Below, one piece after another: positions 60,790 to 64,000 of a DNA stretch of 64,000 nucleotides. Origin of the DNA: Candidatus Kuenenia stuttgartensis (GTDB lineage Bacteria; Planctomycetota; GCA-002687715; CAIWVZ01); assembly GCA_945860915.1 (NCBI GenBank), contig CAMARR010000002.1, positions 1 to 64,000 on the forward strand, in the 5' to 3' direction. Position 1 is the stretch's first letter. Each line of letters begins with the position of its first letter. The translations under genes were made by a program, and so were the position numbers. The notes under the pieces are model-generated. The model searched no databases, was not told the DNA's origin, and saw nothing but the letters and a program-made list of their open reading frames with translations.

Positions 60790-62300
60790 CGCGATTTCTC
60801 CGGGCCGCCCTCAAAGGCACGCGCGGCCTTGATCGGGTTGCCGAGTTTCATGAGGCATTCACCACGCAGTCGCGACGCGGCATTGGCCAGTGAGGTTGGG
60901 ACCTTTGTTGATCCGTCGTCAATGGCATCGAGGGCGACCATGGCGGCCGTAAGATTTCCAACGCGGGCCTCTAACTGCCCGAGCCGCAGAAGCGCATCGG
61001 CGCGGAAGGCCGCCTTGCGTGTAAGTGTGGTCAACGCGGCGCGGGCTTCATCGACACGCTCTAGCGCTACGAGTGCCTTGGCCAGCACCGAAAGCGCGGC
61101 GTTTGCCTCCGGCGTGGCCGTGGTCGCTCGACTCAGCACTGCCAACGAAGTCATGAACGCCTCGGCGTGGAGGCCGTTGAGTTCCTCGAGTTCCGCGCAA
61201 AGGACGGATGCGCGTTCGAGCTCGTCTTGTTCCGGCTTTGCTGCAAGCCCCTGGCGAGCCCACAACAGTGCGTTCATCGGATGGCCGAGCTTAAGCAGGA
61301 CACCTGCCGCGACTCGCGCCGTGCGAGACTTGTCATTGGGAGTCGTCGTGCTTCGGGCCGCCACGCGCACCTGCAAGAGGGCGCTGTCGTGTGCGTTGAG
61401 CCGATGGAGACAATGCCCGATCCACATGGGAATGCGAGCCGCAACATCCGGTGCCGCAGCAAGTGCATCGGCGTCGAGTGCCTCAAGTTCGGCCACGACA
61501 CGATCGAAGTTGCCATCGATCCACCAGCCCTCCGCAGCAAGGACGCGTGCGAGAGTTCGAGACCTCGGGGTATGCCCATCACGTGAGGCCGTCGTCGCAC
61601 GGAGGACCGTTCCATCGGCGTCGTCCAGCGCGAGACTGGCACGCGCCGTGACGAGATCCGCATTCGGAAGTTCCGGTACTCCACCATCTCGTGCTTCGAG
61701 ATCTACGAGAAGTCGGCGTATCGACGCTTCGTCTCTAAGCGATATGGCTGCGTCCAATGCAAGAACACGGGCTGCCGGGGCGTCAGCGTGGTCGGCCCAT
61801 TCCGTTGCGAATGACTCAAGCGTTCGACGCCCGTCATCCGTATGTCCCGATGCGAGATCGAGACGTCCTTTGTAAAACGACATCGTCGATCGCAGGGCGG
61901 GTGACGCGTCGCCCGTAATCGCCAACTCGAGCGCATGACGGGCCACTTCCATTCGTGCCACATCCAATGCCCTTCGCTCAATGGGCCATGATGAGGCAGA
62001 GATGCGTTCCTTCGATACCGTAATGTCGCAATCTGTCTCGCCGCCAATCAAGAGCCCGAGTTCCTCCAACGTGATGAAATCTCGCTCAATCGAAATGCGG
62101 TTCTCGGTCAGAGTGCCCAACAGCCCCGGATCCACTTTGAGAGGAATGCGCGTCGCGGACGACGCTTGCGCGAGCACGTCAATCGCAGACACGGCTGATG
62201 CGCGAATGCGCAACGCCTGCGATCCCTGCGCGTTGATTGACTGGACCTGCCCTTGCAGATGAATCGCGGCGAACGCGATGGCTACGAGAAATCGCTTCAT
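60786..62300 (-). CDS. Exported STN-like/TPR protein in the flagellar operon
   Basis: A 504-residue exported protein. After the signal peptide (RFLVAIAFAAIHLQGQ), residues about 30-105 look like a secretin/TonB short N-terminal (STN) domain (IDVLAQASSATRIPLKVDPG, then LEELGLLIGGETDCDITV). The rest is TPR-type helical repeats (LRLGQLEARVGNLTAAMVAL; RGECLMKLGNPIKAARAFEG). A perfect GAGGAGGT ribosome site precedes the ATG. Overlaps with neighbours are 4 bp on both sides. STN domains occur in outer-membrane export or uptake machines; its presence in a flagellar operon is unusual. Function not known. Confidence 0.75.
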   Translation of the reverse strand: MKRFLVAIAFAAIHLQGQVQSINAQGSQALRIRASAVSAIDVLAQASSATRIPLKVDPGLLGTLTENRISIERDFITLEELGLLIGGETDCDITVSKERISASSWPIERRALDVARMEVARHALELAITGDASPALRSTMSFYKGRLDLASGHTDDGRRTLESFATEWADHADAPAARVLALDAAISLRDEASIRRLLVDLEARDGGVPELPNADLVTARASLALDDADGTVLRATTASRDGHTPRSRTLARVLAAEGWWIDGNFDRVVAELEALDADALAAAPDVAARIPMWIGHCLHRLNAHDSALLQVRVAARSTTTPNDKSRTARVAAGVLLKLGHPMNALLWARQGLAAKPEQDELERASVLCAELEELNGLHAEAFMTSLAVLSRATTATPEANAALSVLAKALVALERVDEARAALTTLTRKAAFRADALLRLGQLEARVGNLTAAMVALDAIDDGSTKVPTSLANAASRLRGECLMKLGNPIKAARAFEGGPEKSR

Positions 62301-62896
62301 CGCGATACCTCCTCAAAGCGAAGTCGGGGCTCCGATAACGTGATGGCGCCGAGGGAATCCACCGCGACCTGACCAAGACAGAGAGCGTGGCGTGCACGAG
62401 CCCAGGCGAGGTGATCCGTCGGATCGATCGCGCCGGTGTTGGGAATGAGAAGAAACGCGGCATACGATTTCCGTGCATCATTAAAACGGCGCGCCCGAAA
62501 CAAGGCGTCGGCCGCTGCGAGTGCGGGAATCTCGACGTATGTGGGAACGACGGTCTTGGCAGCTTCGATCTCGCGGCCTTCCTCCGGTTTTTGAGACGAC
62601 TGTTCTTTCTCTTGGTGAGGAGCCACAGGCTCTTGACCAGTCTCGTGCCCTTCGTCAACGCTGGGTGCGTTGGGGGAATTGTGATTCGCTTCACCCTGAG
62701 GCCACATGCGCCACACCAACGCTCCAAACATCACCGAACCGGCTACCAAAATCGCAATGTGCTCCCGGCGAAGCCGGCGCAGTAAGTTCTGCCCACGAGT
62801 CTCGGCGATCGATTGGTTCGCCACGGCAGGGGTAGCCCCAATCGCAGCCTTCTGAGCAGCGGTTTGGGGTTTGGGTGCTTCGGTGGTGGTCGTCAT
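62297..62896 (-). CDS. Single-pass membrane protein, first gene of the flagellar operon
   Basis: A 199-residue protein with an Ala/Thr-rich cytoplasmic start, one membrane helix (HIAILVAGSVMFGALVWRMW, about 46-65), a long Glu/His/Pro-rich spacer and a helical C-terminal domain (LAAADALFRARRFNDARKSY, TPR-like). Its ATG is the first start after the candidate sigma-54 promoter at 62925-62938, and its stop overlaps the STN/TPR gene by ATGA. It probably anchors the other two periplasmic proteins at the inner membrane. No known family is recognised. Confidence 0.75.
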   Translation of the reverse strand: MTTTTEAPKPQTAAQKAAIGATPAVANQSIAETRGQNLLRRLRREHIAILVAGSVMFGALVWRMWPQGEANHNSPNAPSVDEGHETGQEPVAPHQEKEQSSQKPEEGREIEAAKTVVPTYVEIPALAAADALFRARRFNDARKSYAAFLLIPNTGAIDPTDHLAWARARHALCLGQVAVDSLGAITLSEPRLRFEEVSR

Positions 62897-62924
62897 GTTC
62901 AGAGTTCCGTGTGACAGGACACTT

Positions 62925-62938
62925 GCAACGTTCGTTCC
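62925..62938 (-). promoter_or_regulatory. Candidate sigma-54 (-24/-12) promoter of the flagellar operon
   Basis: On the minus strand GG at 62938-62937 is followed 10 bp later by GC at 62926-62925. The bases between read AACGAACGTT and the element ends TTGCA, giving a match of GGAACGAACGTTGCA to the sigma-54 consensus TGGCACG-N4-TTGCA, with the invariant GG and GC correctly spaced. The predicted transcription start near 62,913 lies about 17 bp before the first ATG. Two sigma-54 activator genes flank it, which strengthens the call. Confidence 0.6.
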
Positions 62939-63030
62939 CTATCGATTTGTTGCGATCTCAGACAATTCAGCGGCTATCTGGCGGCTTCACTGTCTGAATC
63001 TGCAGCATGTAGGGAGCCGGTGTCGCTTTC

Positions 63031-64000
63031 TTATCCAACCGCGGCAGCGCCGACCATTGCCTCGTCTGTCTCAAGTCCATACGCCTTCATCTTGGCGTAG
63101 AGAGTGGAGCGGTTGATTCCGAGTTGCCGCGAGGCACGGCTAATGTTGAATTTTGTCTCTGCAAGAACAAGTCGGATTAAGTCCTCTTCCACGCTGCGCA
63201 ACGATCGATCGCGAAGCGGAAGCAAGGATCCGGACGGTGACGCGGCGACCGGGGCACTTGCCGAAACCGTGACCGAAAGGTCGGCCCGGGTCTCGGGCAG
63301 TGCAAGGTGGCGTGGCTCAACCGTCGTTCCATCACACACGATGACGGCGTATTCACAGGTGTTGCGAAGCTCTCGGACGTTGCCTGGCCAGTCGTGGGCC
63401 TCGAGCATGCGCATCGCATCTGGAGAGAAGACCGATACTTGTTTGCGTAGATCGATCGCAAAGCGGCGTAGGAAGTGATCTGCAAGCGCCTTCACATCTT
63501 CGCGACGTTCGCGCAAGGCGGGGACACGGATCGGCATGACATTTAAGCGAAAGAAGAGGTCCTTGCGAAACGACCCGCGCTTGACGTCATCCCAAAGTTC
63601 TCGATTGGTCGCCGCGATGATGCGGACGTCCACTCGAATGTCCTTGACCCCTCCGACTCGCTTGAAGCTGCTTTCCTGAAGGAAGCGCAGGAGCTTCGCC
63701 TGGAGACCTGGCGACATTTCACCGATCTCGTCGAGAAATACGGATCCCCCGTCGGCGGACTCAAGGAGTCCCTGTTTGCCGTTGGCATTGGCTCCGGTAA
63801 ACGACCCGCGTTCATAGCCGAAAAGCTCTGCCTCAAGAATGTTCTCGTTGAGGGCCGCGCAGTTGATGGCCATGAATGGGCGCTTTGCGCGTTTTCCGTC
63901 GAAGTGAACCGCGCGGGCAACTAGTTCCTTGCCGGTGCCGCTCTCGCCTTGAATAAGGACCGTCGTCGAGGGCGTGTTGGCCACACGTGCGATCTGATCA
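63031..64000 (-). CDS. Sigma-54-dependent Fis-family regulator, cut by window edge
   Basis: The C-terminal 323 residues of an AAA+ sigma-54 activator; the frame runs off the window at 64000, so the sensory N-terminus is not seen. Present are the Walker A GESGTGKE, the GSFTGA loop ([15 protein letters not shown]) where the first A of GAFTGA is replaced by [21 protein letters not shown] and a Fis-type HTH ([20 protein letters not shown]). It lies 134 bp upstream of the flagellar operon, same strand, and is a likely master regulator (FleQ/FlrA-like or NtrC-like), to be settled by the missing part. Confidence 0.93.
   Translation of the reverse strand, partial: DQIARVANTPSTTVLIQGESGTGKELVARAVHFDGKRAKRPFMAINCAALNENILEAELFGYERGSFTGANANGKQGLLESADGGSVFLDEIGEMSPGLQAKLLRFLQESSFKRVGGVKDIRVDVRIIAATNRELWDDVKRGSFRKDLFFRLNVMPIRVPALRERREDVKALADHFLRRFAIDLRKQVSVFSPDAMRMLEAHDWPGNVRELRNTCEYAVIVCDGTTVEPRHLALPETRADLSVTVSASAPVAASPSGSLLPLRDRSLRSVEEDLIRLVLAETKFNISRASRQLGINRSTLYAKMKAYGLETDEAMVGAAAVG

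Noticed and set aside
60679-61875. Long open frame on the plus strand opposite the TPR genes
   Set aside because: It is composed of Ser/Arg/Ala-rich sequence typical of an antisense frame of GC-rich genes; the minus genes have signal peptides and good ribosome sites.
1-64000. tRNA, rRNA, CRISPR array or insertion sequence
   Set aside because: No cloverleaf, repeat-spacer pattern, transposase or terminal repeats were recognised in the window by eye.

Overview
The window is about 64 kb of gene-dense, fairly GC-rich bacterial DNA with no rRNA, tRNA, insertion sequence or CRISPR array that I can see. The gene content points to a motile, Gram-negative-type heterotroph: lipid-modification and periplasmic redox genes (acpS, dsbD), many proteins with signal peptides, a Tat-exported molybdenum aldehyde oxidoreductase, a GTP-type PEP carboxykinase, a fused isobutyryl-CoA mutase and a large flagellar operon. 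Zinc-finger anti-sigma-like proteins, a VIT/vWA protein, TPR and HEAT secreted proteins and a Ser/Thr kinase together resemble Planctomycetota or a similar deep lineage. This assignment is an inference and was not tested.

Layout. 0.1-2.2 kb: a short-chain dehydrogenase divergent from an unknown protein. 2.2-8.3 kb (minus): a regulatory operon of ECF sigma factor, membrane zinc-finger anti-sigma-like protein, VIT/vWA protein and TPR protein, with perfect inverted repeats in front of the last two genes. 8.4-13.5 kb: hslO, then a cryptic trio (HTH protein, HxxxCxxC TPR protein, small secreted protein), a zinc-ribbon membrane protein and the molybdopterin synthase pair moaD-moaE. 13.6-28 kb: S9 peptidase, DUF454 protein, two metallo-beta-lactamase-fold hydrolases, an Mrp-type P-loop protein with acpS, an aldehyde dehydrogenase coupled to dsbD, transketolase, and a DapA-like aldolase with an FAD amine or amino-acid oxidase.

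28.4-45 kb: IcmF with an unknown trailing gene, an HTH protein, an M28 peptidase, pckG, and a pao-type operon (2Fe-2S subunit, molybdopterin subunit, FAD/4Fe-4S subunit) that ends in a previously easy-to-miss 85-residue cysteine-rich protein. A Ser/Thr kinase follows, paired with a thioredoxin-like/HEAT secreted protein, then a group II PLP decarboxylase.

46.7-64 kb (all minus): a flagellar cluster reading from a candidate sigma-54 promoter near 62,930 through three periplasmic/TPR genes, a FlrB/FlrC-type two-component pair, flgB-flgC-fliE-fliF-fliG-fliH-fliI-fliJ, motE-like, motA, two consecutive motB-like genes, an anti-sigma-like zinc-finger membrane protein and fliL. A second sigma-54 activator is cut by the window edge. 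The cluster covers rod/MS-ring/switch/export-ATPase and stator parts; hook, fliM/fliN and export-gate genes are not here.

Most interesting: the stator region (tandem MotB plus an anti-sigma-like protein before fliL), the TPR/STN leader genes of the flagellar operon, the SD-masking hairpin in the sigma-factor operon, the HTH/zinc-finger trio, and the small Cys-rich partner of the aldehyde oxidoreductase.
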